From the IMG/VR virus record IMGVR_UViG_3300025009_000163, positions 1-47,369 of that record: a stretch of DNA of 47,369 nucleotides; one strand, written 5' to 3'. This document shows positions 38,370-45,606 of this stretch, piece by piece. This DNA is from a virus. Position 1 is the stretch's first letter, and the number at the start of each line of letters is the position of its first letter. The notes beneath the pieces were generated by a model. That model saw only the letters and a program-made list of their open reading frames with translations, had not been told where the DNA came from and ran no database searches. Both the position numbers and the translations under genes were made by a program.

Positions 38370-38756
38370 CTATAAAAATCCTTCTGAACCATCGGTATCG
38401 CCATCCCATGAATCGGTAGGTGTAGGAAAGGCATTTGTCCTACGTCGAGAACTAGAGTGATATGTAGAAGGTACTTTATGCTTTTTATCTGGATAATGAA
38501 TATTTCTTATTGGTGGTTTATATTCAATAATTAGTTTTGGGGTTGGCTCTTTAGTTTTTCTAATAGAAAACCTTTTGAAATTCAAAGGCCAGTCCATTAA
38601 AATCCACATAATAATTGCAATCATACCCAATCCTCCCAACACAACATAACAAAAAAAATTTTGTTCACAATATTCATCACGAGTAAGCCATGTGAATAAA
38701 GTTGCAATAACCCAGGTTATTGCCCAAAATATAGCTATCTGAATACCAATGTCCAT
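38370..38756 (-). CDS. Two-helix membrane protein, 128 aa
   Basis: The product has hydrophobic helices at about residues 3-24 (IQIAIFWAITWVIATLFTWL) and 34-52 (CYVVLGGLGMIAIIMWILM), then a basic Ser/Pro-rich tail with IIEYKPPIRN. The DNA is AT-rich. GGAGGG precedes the ATGs; 38756 has the better spacing. It could be an exclusion or lysis-control protein, but nothing supports a specific role. Confidence 0.6.
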   Translation of the reverse strand: MDIGIQIAIFWAITWVIATLFTWLTRDEYCEQNFFCYVVLGGLGMIAIIMWILMDWPLNFKRFSIRKTKEPTPKLIIEYKPPIRNIHYPDKKHKVPSTYHSSSRRRTNAFPTPTDSWDGDTDGSEGFL

Positions 38757-38793
38757 CATCCCTCCTCCCTCTCCCGCATGCACGACAGGACGG

Positions 38794-39069
38794 TTAGCCA
38801 CATCGCAACACCTCGATTGCTTCCTCGACCGTCCTGACCACATGCACCGGCGCATCCCACACGTCAATGAATTTCTGCTCGGCAGCGGTCAACCTGCCTT
38901 TGGGTCCCTTAACTTCGATCAGGTGATTGTGCCCGTGATACGAAATTGTCAGGTCCGGGTATCCATGTCCGAGACAATGGCAATCCCACACAACGGCCCC
39001 GGCGGCGCGCAGGGCGGCGATTATCTCGGCTTGATTGAGGTCGACGCGTTTAGGGGAGCCATTAGGCAT
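38794..39069 (-). CDS. VRR-NUC/Hjc-like nuclease
   Basis: The 91-aa product contains GHGYPDLTISYHGHNHLIEV followed by KGPKGRLTAAEQKFID. This PD...E-x-K arrangement is that of small PD-(D/E)XK nucleases of the VRR-NUC type, which cut branched DNA. ATG 39069 gives the family-like start MPNGSPKRVD. It belongs to the early/replication operon, consistent with recombination or resolution of replication products. Confidence 0.72.
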   Translation of the reverse strand: MPNGSPKRVDLNQAEIIAALRAAGAVVWDCHCLGHGYPDLTISYHGHNHLIEVKGPKGRLTAAEQKFIDVWDAPVHVVRTVEEAIEVLRCG

Positions 39070-39436
39070 GGGCGCTCCTGACGGCTTGTAATGCAGCCTC
39101 GCAAATAGCACGCGGAGCAGTGACACACGGGGCATACCAACTAAAGGGGATTCCGCAGTCTGTAAACTCAGCACAGTAATGATTGCCTCGATCCCATAAC
39201 TTTAAGGCTCTCTCCAACTCCCGCATCCGCTCCACTACCTGCCAGGCGTCCCGAATATCACTTGAATAATTCTCAAGTTCTCCCCCCATAGCCGGACTTA
39301 GTGGATCCGCATAGCACGGGAATTGCCCAGATGGTTCTTTGTGCCATTCGTTTGTGCATGGGACCAACCCCATCACTTCCACCGCAATTAATTTATCCAA
39401 TTCTCTATCCGTCATGCTGCTAATTTCGTCTGTCAT
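39062..39436 (-). CDS. Phage ABA-sandwich-type protein
   Basis: The 124-aa product has TDRELDKLIAVEVMGLVPCT, NYSSDIRDAWQVVERMRELE and APRAICEAALQAV. This is the same three-part pattern as the protein at 27695-28111, with which it shares clear similarity. The family is common in phages and has no assigned function. It overlaps the nuclease gene by 8 bases. Confidence 0.72.
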   Translation of the reverse strand: MTDEISSMTDRELDKLIAVEVMGLVPCTNEWHKEPSGQFPCYADPLSPAMGGELENYSSDIRDAWQVVERMRELERALKLWDRGNHYCAEFTDCGIPFSWYAPCVTAPRAICEAALQAVRSAHA

Positions 39437-39699
39437 TTTGCCTCCAACAAACTGAGTTGATGTACCTCAATTGTCAATTCCTGTTCGATGTCGTATTCTT
39501 CCGGATATTTCCGCATGTGCTGAGCTACGCGTGAATCCGGGTAATATTTCAGGATGTGCTTGGCGTAACATCTTTTGCAAATTACGGTGTTCTCAGCGAC
39601 GCCGTTATCAGTATCTGTATAGCAATAACACACCCGAGGATCTTGTAATTTGTGGTCCCCATATTCGCAAACATCACGAGGTTTTCTTGTTACGCTCAT
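39433..39699 (-). CDS. Cys-rich hypothetical protein, 88 aa
   Basis: Three Cys-containing segments (DVCEYGDHK, CYCYTDTD, VICKRCYAKH) suggest a zinc-binding domain in the first half; the C-terminus is acidic. Overlaps of 4 bases on both sides show operon coupling. Function unknown. Confidence 0.62.
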   Translation of the reverse strand: MSVTRKPRDVCEYGDHKLQDPRVCYCYTDTDNGVAENTVICKRCYAKHILKYYPDSRVAQHMRKYPEEYDIEQELTIEVHQLSLLEAK

Positions 39700-40076
39700 C
39701 TCCCCTCCCTCATCACCGGCACGCCGTGCGCCTGCTGGTTGCGCCTGCCGACAACGATCTTAGCAGCCGCAAGCGTTGTTCCGCATACCGAACAGTGCTG
39801 GGCGCAGGTGCGGCATAACCTGTAACAGTGCGGGCACTGCTGGAAGCGGGGCAGGTACGGCTTCTCACCTGCCGCTTTCTTGCGCCGTTTGTATGTGCGG
39901 TTGCCCTCGGCTTTCTTGCGCAAATATGCCAGGTCGTTGGCTTTGCGGCGCAGGTAGTTTGCCCGCTCGAGCTCCCTGTCATGCAAATACTGGCACGGTG
40001 CGCAGCGTTTGACGTTGCCGTGCAGGGCGGTGATGTTGGCTCCGCAGGCACAGAAGCGGGGTTTGCGGCGGGTCAT
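39696..40076 (-). CDS. Basic zinc-finger protein with two Cys clusters, 126 aa
   Basis: An N-terminal cluster (CACGA ... CAPC) and a C-terminal cluster ([18 protein letters not shown]) flank a strongly basic helical middle ([23 protein letters not shown], abbreviated). This resembles HNH-like or DNA-binding zinc proteins without the catalytic His-Asn motif. ATG 40076 overlaps the methyltransferase stop. Function unknown, nucleic-acid binding probable. Confidence 0.65.
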   Translation of the reverse strand: MTRRKPRFCACGANITALHGNVKRCAPCQYLHDRELERANYLRRKANDLAYLRKKAEGNRTYKRRKKAAGEKPYLPRFQQCPHCYRLCRTCAQHCSVCGTTLAAAKIVVGRRNQQAHGVPVMREGR

Positions 40077-40492
40077 TGGGCCTCCAAAATAGCGTAAATA
40101 CACGGCTGACGGTCCTGTAATTTCGCCGGGTTGGGTTCATCATCCTCAAGGGCAAGCCAACGCGGTTTTCCGGCGTATTCAATCCTTGCGCCACTATCAT
40201 CCAGCACAGATATTGCCCGCACCTGATAGATTGGCAAAATTATCACGCTCATGTTTCCGCACCCCTGTTCCGTAATCGCCTTGCGTACCCACTTCATAAC
40301 GCCACCAGTAAAAGGTGGATTTACCCAGTTTCGTTTGCCCCACGACACCAATAGACCGTCAAAACCATCTGGTCTTGGATGCGGGCACGGGTCAAAGTCA
40401 AAGTTGAATTCAAGTTGCAACTGTTCCATCAACTCAGGCGGGGTAAGCCAGTAGTGCTTACCGTCGCTCTTTGCGCCATCTGTGTAGGTCAT
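40073..40492 (-). CDS. Dam-like N6-adenine DNA methyltransferase
   Basis: The 139-aa protein has [20 protein letters not shown], then [14 protein letters not shown] and the catalytic NPPF motif in WVNPPFTGG near residue 54. This matches short phage Dam proteins (PF05869-type). It is distinct from the longer enzyme at 31304-32245 and lies in the early operon, so the two would act at different times. Start 40492 is supported by GGGGAAAGG upstream. Confidence 0.78.
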   Translation of the reverse strand: MTYTDGAKSDGKHYWLTPPELMEQLQLEFNFDFDPCPHPRPDGFDGLLVSWGKRNWVNPPFTGGVMKWVRKAITEQGCGNMSVIILPIYQVRAISVLDDSGARIEYAGKPRWLALEDDEPNPAKLQDRQPCIYAILEAQ

Positions 40493-40704
40493 CCTTTCCC
40501 CTCTCTCCCGTCTATCTCGCGTAATTTTTCCGTCCACACCTGCTTACAGATCGCACACCCTGAGATATGCTCAATCCTCTGTTGCATAAGTTCATCAATG
40601 GCGACATGGATGTTCTGCGAGCCAGCTTTTACTAACTCTAGCTTTTTGTCTATGACACCTAGGAAGTCAGCGCAGTAAGTCATGTAAACTTCTTTTTCGC
40701 TCAT
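40489..40704 (-). CDS. Hypothetical protein, 71 aa
   Basis: The frame starts [20 protein letters not shown] and contains a CAICKQVW pair near residue 50, perhaps half of a metal site. It overlaps both neighbours by 4 bases. Function unknown. Confidence 0.58.
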   Translation of the reverse strand: MSEKEVYMTYCADFLGVIDKKLELVKAGSQNIHVAIDELMQQRIEHISGCAICKQVWTEKLREIDGREGKG

Positions 40705-40889
40705 CCCAACACCTCCATCACCGGCTGCGCAACTTCGGCGTAGTGGGCGGCGCGCTCGCGGCAACGTGTGGCGGCTGCATACATTTCGATGGCGTCAAAC
40801 GCATCGGCAGCCCGTTCGTATGCATCGGGGTCGTTTGCGCGCTCAGCTTCGACGCGAAGATAAATGGCGGTTTCATAAGCCGTTTTCAT
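40701..40889 (-). CDS. Small helical protein, 62 aa
   Basis: The product is Ala-rich and helical (ETAIYLRVEAERANDPDAYE; AADAFDAIEMYAAATRCRER), like a single TPR-type helical pair. It overlaps both neighbours by 4 bases. Function unknown. Confidence 0.6.
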   Translation of the reverse strand: MKTAYETAIYLRVEAERANDPDAYERAADAFDAIEMYAAATRCRERAAHYAEVAQPVMEVLG

Positions 40890-41458
40890 TTGTGCATCCT
40901 TTCTGCGAGTTGTTTGATTTCGTTGCCAGGTCCAAGGCTGCGCGCCCGGTCGATGTACTCACGCACCTGGGGCAGCATCTGCGCATCGGAGATAACGCCG
41001 TTCACCGCTTCCTCGTATGCCTTGTTCCAATGCGCCCGGTCAGCGACCGGGTTGTCAGTTGGGAATGTGCGCGGCCAACCCAGCATCTCTGCCACTCGCC
41101 TGACAATGGGGTGCCGCCAGTGATACTCACACCTGACGACGCTGTAACCAAACTGGTCAAGAGCGGGCGTATATGTCCGGCGATTACTGATGGTGATCAG
41201 ATCCTCCCAGGCTTCGGCGGCTGTTGGTATGCCGTCTGCCTTGCGCCGGATCTCAGCGATGGACTTGCGGATCTCATGCACGGATGGAAAAAAAGTATTG
41301 CTGGTGACACAGTGGGCGGCCCCGGCCCGGAGCTGGTCAATCGGAATATCTGCCAGGAACATAACGTATGCCTCGATAGTTTCCTGTTTGAGTTCAAATT
41401 TCGGGTAAGTGCGTGCCAGTAACTTTAAGACGTTAACAATTTCGGCTTCAGTTGACAT
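40886..41458 (-). CDS. Putative helicase loader (replication)
   Basis: The 190-aa product has the helical N-terminus EIVNVLKLLARTYPKFELKQ followed by ETIEAYVMFLADIPIDQLRA and FFPSVHEIRKSIAEIRRKAD. This pattern is found in phage loader/inhibitor proteins of the G39P type that deliver the host DnaB helicase. It is directly downstream of the initiator-like gene. ATG 41458 overlaps that gene by 11 bases. No helicase gene was found, so use of the host helicase is expected. Confidence 0.68.
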   Translation of the reverse strand: MSTEAEIVNVLKLLARTYPKFELKQETIEAYVMFLADIPIDQLRAGAAHCVTSNTFFPSVHEIRKSIAEIRRKADGIPTAAEAWEDLITISNRRTYTPALDQFGYSVVRCEYHWRHPIVRRVAEMLGWPRTFPTDNPVADRAHWNKAYEEAVNGVISDAQMLPQVREYIDRARSLGPGNEIKQLAERMHK

Positions 41459-42185
41459 CAATAACCTCCTCCTGCGGGGTGATCTTCGCCATGTACGCGT
41501 CAAGTGCATCAAGGGAGGATGTGAGGGGAGTTTTGGTTTTTTTCTCGCTTTTCCATTTTGGCCCCATGGTATTCATGCTATTGATCGCCTGACGCATCGA
41601 GGACATATTCTGTTTCGCGCACCACTCAGCCATATCCTTCACTTGTTCGATGCCATAACGCTCTATAAGGATGTCAACCTGGTCAGGCTGCTTATGGTCC
41701 GTCCACAATACCTTGATGATCTTGCGGATTTCTTCAGAGGGATTTGGCGGGGCAGCCTGTATATCTGTCTCTGACTCTGTTTCTGTTAATCTGTTTCTGT
41801 TAATCTGTGTAACGTTTCGTTTCAATTTCGTTACATCATCGTTGTACTGTTCGTGCTGCTTGCGTTTCCTGTGTTGTTCTACGCGCTCAGACACGGTAGA
41901 GGCCTTTTGGCGTTTCTCGAAATTAGGGATAAACCAGCCATTCGGGATACTTTCAAGAAGACCAGTCGATACTAACTGGTCAAGGTCCAATTGAAGATCA
42001 TCTGTGGACATCCTCAGCATCCATGCAAGCTGGCGGGTATCCGGTAATTTACCCGACTTATCCTGGCATAGTCTCCCGGCAAGTAAACACAACTCAGTGA
42101 ACCGTCTCCATATGCGATCAGGCAGGGTTGCCATCTTCGGATCGTCAATGATTTCGTGATACCACTTAATCCAGTAATCAGGCAT
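41448..42185 (-). CDS. Replication initiator / replisome organizer (DnaD-like N-terminus)
   Basis: The 245-aa protein opens with a winged-helix typical of phage replisome organizers (DYWIKWYHEIIDDPKMATLP, IWRRFTELCLLAGRL, LAWMLRMSTDDLQLDLDQLV). A basic linker (VEQHRKRKQHEQY) and a C-terminal domain (IIKVLWTDHKQPDQVDILIE) follow. ATG 42185 overlaps the previous stop as TAATG. The gene contains short iterons (41776-41812), as origins inside initiator genes often do. Confidence 0.72.
   Translation of the reverse strand: MPDYWIKWYHEIIDDPKMATLPDRIWRRFTELCLLAGRLCQDKSGKLPDTRQLAWMLRMSTDDLQLDLDQLVSTGLLESIPNGWFIPNFEKRQKASTVSERVEQHRKRKQHEQYNDDVTKLKRNVTQINRNRLTETESETDIQAAPPNPSEEIRKIIKVLWTDHKQPDQVDILIERYGIEQVKDMAEWCAKQNMSSMRQAINSMNTMGPKWKSEKKTKTPLTSSLDALDAYMAKITPQEEVIDVN
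41776..41812. repeat. Iterons inside initiator gene, candidate replication origin
   Basis: The 14-base unit TCTGTTTCTGTTAA occurs twice in tandem (41776-41789, 41790-41803) with a partial third (TCTGTGTAA, 41804-41812). They lie in the linker coding part of the initiator-like gene, comparable in position to lambda O iterons. An AT-leaning stretch follows. Function is inferred from placement. Confidence 0.5.
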
Positions 42186-42709
42186 TATTGTCTCCACTCG
42201 GCAAGCGTCTTATCCCGTTTTGATCGGTTGCAAACAAAGCAGGCTGTTACAAGATTGTCATCGTCGTTACTTCCACCCCTGGCGATTGGCGTCACATGGT
42301 CGCACTCCAACTTAACTCCACGCTTTCCACAGTATTGGCAGGTGTAATCGTCTCGTTTGAAAATTGCGGATCGTATTCGTCTCCATACCTCTGAAGATGG
42401 ACGACCTACCTTGCTACATACCTGCTTCTCCCAGTTAACCAGTTTGCCGTCTTTGATGATGCTTTTGTCGTTCATAGCGCTGATGACTGCTGTAATCTCA
42501 ACCTCATCAAAGCCGGAGTAGACCGCATATACTTCCGTGTCAAAACCCTCCACTGTTCCACGCTCGGGCTGCTGGCTGGCGTAGTCCATCAGCGCCCAGG
42601 CTATTGCCGATACAATGCCGGTCTTTACACCGGACCTGGTAGCGATGACGGGCCATTTTTTATCCATCGGTGCATCATGCCAGGATCTCCACCATAAAAA
42701 GTTAGCCAT
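42185..42709 (-). CDS. Replisome-organizer-like protein with C-terminal HNH nuclease domain
   Basis: The 174-aa protein has a DnaD/organizer-like N-terminal half (FLWWRSWHDAPMDKKWPVIA, GIVSAIAWALMDYASQ, GFDEVEITAVISAMNDKSII). The complete HNH domain reads RDDYTCQYCGKRG, ECDHVTPIARGGSNDDDNL and CFVCNRSKRDK. Start 42709 follows GGGAGGAAAT; a longer frame to 43087 would overlap the upstream gene. It could nick DNA at the origin, or be a replication protein into which an HNH mobile domain was fused (inference). Confidence 0.78.
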   Translation of the reverse strand: MANFLWWRSWHDAPMDKKWPVIATRSGVKTGIVSAIAWALMDYASQQPERGTVEGFDTEVYAVYSGFDEVEITAVISAMNDKSIIKDGKLVNWEKQVCSKVGRPSSEVWRRIRSAIFKRDDYTCQYCGKRGVKLECDHVTPIARGGSNDDDNLVTACFVCNRSKRDKTLAEWRQ

Positions 42710-42742
42710 ATTTCCTCCCGTTGTCTGGCTCTCCCCCTCCTG

Positions 42743-42763
42743 GGGCCGGGAGCTACCCGGCCC
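42743..42763 (-). promoter_or_regulatory. Perfect GC hairpin before the HNH/replication genes
   Basis: GGGCCGGG and CCCGGCCC form an 8-bp stem with a 5-base loop, about 35 bases upstream of the ATG at 42709 and after the stop at 42795. No U-run follows in either direction, so it is more likely an mRNA processing or translational-control structure than a terminator. Confidence 0.55.
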
Positions 42764-42794
42764 GTCACAGGAGGAAAAGGAGAAAGGATAAGTG

Positions 42795-43202
42795 CTATTC
42801 CACCGGTCTACAGACGACCCCAAAGCCGCCGTAATATCCGTTATGTTCGTTGTGGGTGGCACAGGTAAACTCGCCTTTACTGGTTTTGATAACCAAAAAC
42901 TGAACCTCATGCTCGCCATATTCACCAGGCTCATTCGGTGCATCTCTGAGTTCAGCTTCCACAAAAACAGATCCGCTAAAATCCTCCAATTTGTCGTCAG
43001 TGACCATGTATCTGTTTTCGCAGCAGGATTGACCATCATCGAAAAGTTTGATTTTTTTACCATCTTCAAAATCGAAAAGTAATTCATCGTCGATCATCTC
43101 GACCTTTTTGATTACTTTGCCGTACGAGGCGTTAAGTGTGTTTACCGTTTCTTCATTGCCTCCCAAATATCCAGGCATTGCGCCAATTCCTATGTTTCCC
43201 AT
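42795..43202 (-). CDS. DUF7448-like hypothetical protein, 135 aa
   Basis: The product is acidic and strand-rich with SYGKVIKKVEMIDDELLFDF, DDGQSCCENRYMVTDD near residue 55 and a C-terminal TCATHNEHNGYYGGFGV motif. This is the pattern of the small phage DUF7448 domain. AAGGATATAGAA precedes the ATG. Function unknown. Confidence 0.68.
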   Translation of the reverse strand: MGNIGIGAMPGYLGGNEETVNTLNASYGKVIKKVEMIDDELLFDFEDGKKIKLFDDGQSCCENRYMVTDDKLEDFSGSVFVEAELRDAPNEPGEYGEHEVQFLVIKTSKGEFTCATHNEHNGYYGGFGVVCRPVE

Positions 43203-43230
43203 TTCTATATCCTTTCGCTAAAAATAATTG

Positions 43231-43308
43231 CTACGCCCACTCCCCCACCCTCACCGGCAGCTCCACCGGGATGGCGCGGCGGCGGGCGATATTTGTCAGG
43301 GCGTTCAC
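43231..43308 (-). CDS. Possible 25-aa peptide
   Basis: A GTG start overlaps the stop of the RHH gene (GTGA), and the frame runs 25 codons to TAG (MNALTNIARRRAIPVELPVR...). It fills the ~100-base gap before the next gene, but is too short to be certain. Confidence 0.3.
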   Translation of the reverse strand: MNALTNIARRRAIPVELPVRVGEWA

Positions 43309-43481
43309 TGCGCTGCTTCCACAATCGCCTTGGCATAGCTTTCGCGGATCAACTCACGCACAACCGCGCTCATGCTGCGGTCCTGGATTCTCGCCAAAGT
43401 TGTAAGCTGGCGGCGCAATTCCTCATCCAGCACGATCCGCACAAATTCATATCCGTAATCTTTTTTCGGTTCATCTTTCAT
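43305..43481 (-). CDS. Ribbon-helix-helix (CopG/Arc-type) regulator, 58 aa
   Basis: The protein MKDEPKKDYGYEFVRIVLDE continues with ELRRQLTTLARIQDRSMSAV and VRELIRESYAKAI. The strand FVRIVLD, helix, SMSAVVRELI helix pattern is a standard RHH fold that binds palindromes as a dimer. It is the first gene of the early leftward operon, behind promoter 43523-43550, with GGAG seven bases before ATG 43481. It may bind the nearby palindrome (inference). Confidence 0.8.
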   Translation of the reverse strand: MKDEPKKDYGYEFVRIVLDEELRRQLTTLARIQDRSMSAVVRELIRESYAKAIVEAAQ

Positions 43482-43509
43482 AATGGCTCCTGTAAATTAG
43501 CAGTAAACT

Positions 43510-43550
43510 AATACTAATTAGTATTGTACCTAATTTTGCTAAAAAGTCAA
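43510..43550 (-). promoter_or_regulatory. Early leftward promoter with palindromic operator
   Basis: Read leftward: TTGACT (43545-43550), 16 bases, TACAAT (43523-43528), immediately followed by ACTAATTAG. The start region is covered by the perfect 16-base palindrome AATACTAATTAGTATT (43510-43525). The rightward promoter at 44222 has the same layout and operator half, so both are probably repressed by one protein, most simply the XRE repressor encoded between them. Confidence 0.78.
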
Positions 43551-43641
43551 TAACGAAATGCAAATTGGTACTAGTCAATTAGGGAAATTTGTGGCAAAAT
43601 AGAAGCAGGTAGAAAATCATTAATACGAAGAAAGTATAAGG

Positions 43642-43971
43642 ATGGACACATTTGGAGAGTTTTTACAGAGGAATTTAACAGAGCGTGGTATGCGGCAGGC
43701 TGATTTAGCCCGCGATACCACACTCACCACGGCTGCCGTGGCGTTGTTGGTCAACAACAAAGTGCAAAAACCACAACCGGAAACATGCCTTAAGATTGCC
43801 AAAGCGTTTAGGCTACCATTTGCCGTTGTTTTGGAAGCGGCAGGGTATCCATCCCCAGGATCGCGCTATGGCAATACTGAGTTGTCTGAGTTGTCGGTTA
43901 TTGTCCCTGAGTTGTCTGAAGATGACCGGCGGCGATTGTTGGATCTTGCGCGTGTAATGGCTTCCCGGTAG
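43642..43971 (+). CDS. XRE-family (CI/Cro-like) repressor
   Basis: The 109-aa protein has an HTH_3 domain at residues 1-65: FGEFLQRNLTERGMRQADLA, then RDTTLTTAAVALLVNNKVQK with the recognition helix, and CLKIAKAFRLPFAVVLEAAG. The short C-terminus (VPELSEDDRRRLLDLARVM) may dimerise; there is no LexA-type peptidase domain. It is flanked by two oppositely directed promoters carrying the same ACTAATTAG motif, as expected for a lysis-lysogeny or early/late switch. A variant motif (ACTAGTCAATTAG, 43569-43581) lies before its own gene. Confidence 0.8.
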   Translation: MDTFGEFLQRNLTERGMRQADLARDTTLTTAAVALLVNNKVQKPQPETCLKIAKAFRLPFAVVLEAAGYPSPGSRYGNTELSELSVIVPELSEDDRRRLLDLARVMASR

Positions 43972-44221
43972 GGCGGAGCAGTTCATAGCCGTTCTGGTCA
44001 AGCCAGTTGCGCACGATTCGCCAAGTTATGCTTTTGATAATGATACTTAGCTTGAGTCTGGTTTTTTGAACGATAGCGTGGGGTTTTGGCATATGGGATC
44101 TCACAATGGGGGAATAGTAGGATGAAAAAAGAGTACAGCCAGATTAAAACTAACTAATAATAGTATATCAGTAAATTTCAATTTATCCCTAAAATTCATT
44201 CAATTAAATATAAATTGCCTC
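43972..44221. other. Intergenic region after repressor; weak minus-strand ORF only
   Basis: This AT-rich stretch holds no convincing rightward gene. A minus-strand frame (44092 to 43898, starting MPKPHAIVQKTRLKLSIIIK) gives a 64-aa basic product but overlaps the repressor's 3' end, lacks a clear ribosome site and no family was recognised. The region otherwise leads into the rightward promoter. Confidence 0.4.
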
Positions 44222-44258
44222 TTGACATTTTGCTAAATTTTGCTAAAATACTAATTAG
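44222..44258 (+). promoter_or_regulatory. Early rightward promoter with shared operator half-site
   Basis: TTGACA (44222-44227), 16 bases and TAAAAT (44244-44249) are followed at once by ACTAATTAG (44250-44258). The spacer carries two TTTTGCTAAA-type repeats, also present near the leftward promoter. The layout mirrors that of 43510-43550. It drives the genes from 44301 onward. Confidence 0.78.
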
Positions 44259-44300
44259 AAATAGTAATATAGCAAAACCAATTAGCATACAGGAGGCTCC

Positions 44301-44561
44301 ATGACCACCCCAACCCCCACCGCCCTCGGGCACGACGCGCAAGGCTTTGTGACCGTCGACGACCTCGACACGCTGGTCGAGCTGCCACTGCCGGTTGATA
44401 TCCCGCCGGGCGAGATGCTGGCCCGGATCTGCGGCCACTGCGAGATACCCGACTGCTTCGCGGTTGACGTTTGCCCGCTGATCGAGTACCTGCGCACCCC
44501 AGCCGTAAGCGGCGGCGCAGACATGACCGACGCCACCCGTGGCGATATGATGGGATTTTAG
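44301..44561 (+). CDS. Hypothetical protein, 86 aa
   Basis: This is the first gene of the rightward operon, with AGGAGG six bases before the ATG. The product is acidic and Pro-rich, with an ARICGHCEIPDCFAVDVCPL segment giving four Cys that could bind a metal. It is GC-rich unlike the AT-rich regulatory region before it. Function unknown. Confidence 0.65.
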   Translation: MTTPTPTALGHDAQGFVTVDDLDTLVELPLPVDIPPGEMLARICGHCEIPDCFAVDVCPLIEYLRTPAVSGGADMTDATRGDMMGF

Positions 44562-44571
44562 GAGGCGTAAC

Positions 44572-44871
44572 GTGAGGAAAACCCCGTACACAAAGGCTGA
44601 TTATATATCAAATAAAACTATCCGCCTTTACATGGATGCAAACATACAGGATCATGTTGACCCACTTACAGGCGAGGTAAACGCGACCAGTTTATCAGAG
44701 GACGCTTGCACACATTTCGATTGTTTTGATGGCGACGAGATACCGGATAAATTATTCACACTGGCACAAATTACAGCAACCAGGTATGAAATAAAAACTG
44801 GTATCAGAGAGTCAACTATCCCAAATAGTTTAGGCGGCTTGATTAATAGCCGTGATGCTGATTGGTTTTAG
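44572..44871 (+). CDS. Hypothetical protein, 99 aa, GTG start
   Basis: GGAGG lies six bases before GTG 44572. The product starts MRKTPYTKADYISNKTIRLY with an acidic middle (DHVDPLTGEVNATSLSEDAC). No family was recognised. Confidence 0.65.
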   Translation: MRKTPYTKADYISNKTIRLYMDANIQDHVDPLTGEVNATSLSEDACTHFDCFDGDEIPDKLFTLAQITATRYEIKTGIRESTIPNSLGGLINSRDADWF

Positions 44872-44881
44872 GAGGCATAAC

Positions 44882-45052
44882 ATGAACCGCAATTTGTCGC
44901 CCATAGGATACATAACCACCCTCGTATATGTCGCCCTCGAAATGTTCTGCTCCATGTGGGCATACATCGACGAGCTGGCTGGTCTGACCGTGCTTGTCCT
45001 GCTGGTAACTATGCTGGTCTGGTTGGCGCTGCTCTTTGGAGGTGCGCTGTGA
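44882..45052 (+). CDS. Small two-helix membrane protein, 56 aa
   Basis: The product has hydrophobic helices at about residues 8-27 (IGYITTLVYVALEMFCSMWA) and 34-55 (LTVLVLLVTMLVWLALLFGG). GGAGG lies six bases before ATG 44882; longer frames would overlap the previous gene. It might be an early membrane or exclusion protein; it is not in the lysis cassette. Confidence 0.65.
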   Translation: MNRNLSPIGYITTLVYVALEMFCSMWAYIDELAGLTVLVLLVTMLVWLALLFGGAL

Positions 45053-45276
45053 TGAGCAACCCCTACGGCAAGCGCTCTAATACCACTATGGCGTTGATGC
45101 TGGCGATGGCGCTGGAACAGATGAATAACCCTCACCCAATTCCACACCCACTCAAACGAAAGCCCACCAGTGAAATCAGGCGTGAACGGCAGATCCTGCG
45201 CAAGCGCGCGGATGCCAAAGCCAAGACCCGCCGCAAAATCGCAACCAAATCCCGCAAGGCGAACCGGAGGAAATGA
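45052..45276 (+). CDS. Basic hypothetical protein, 74 aa
   Basis: ATG 45052 overlaps the previous stop (TGATG), with GGAGG upstream. The second half is strongly basic (SEIRRERQILRKRADAKAKT and RRKIATKSRKANRRK), suggesting nucleic-acid binding. No family was recognised. Confidence 0.62.
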   Translation: MSNPYGKRSNTTMALMLAMALEQMNNPHPIPHPLKRKPTSEIRRERQILRKRADAKAKTRRKIATKSRKANRRK

Positions 45277-45593
45277 TGAACCACTACTCGCACAACCTGA
45301 ACGGACTACGCAAGCCGCACTACCTGATCGAAGCGCTGAACTATCTTGACGAGGCAGAGGCTATCTTCAGCGAACACATTGACCACATACCCGCTGATGG
45401 TATCAACAGCGACCCCGCTTACGAGAGTGCATACTTCCGGCTGAAAGATCAGCTTGACAATGCACGCGCCAACGCCCGCCAGATGGAAAGCCGCTGGGAT
45501 GCTGAACAGCGGGCAGAGCGGGAGGGGGGGATCGCGGTTGTAATCCCGGCGAATGTTAAAACAACAGTCGATTCAATTCTGTACACCAAATAG
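45276..45593 (+). CDS. Hypothetical helical protein, 105 aa
   Basis: ATG 45276 (second of an ATGATG pair) has GGAGG at a good distance. The product is helical and acidic with LIEALNYLDEAEAIFSEHID and a QLDNARANARQMESRWDAEQ stretch. It lies just before the RecT-like gene and may be functionally linked. No family was recognised. Confidence 0.62.
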   Translation: MNHYSHNLNGLRKPHYLIEALNYLDEAEAIFSEHIDHIPADGINSDPAYESAYFRLKDQLDNARANARQMESRWDAEQRAEREGGIAVVIPANVKTTVDSILYTK

Positions 45594-45606
45594 AAAGGTT
45601 AAAGAA

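Noticed and set aside
43898-44104. Cro-like gene on the minus strand after the repressor
   Set aside because: No HTH pattern or ribosome site could be defended, and it overlaps the end of the repressor gene.
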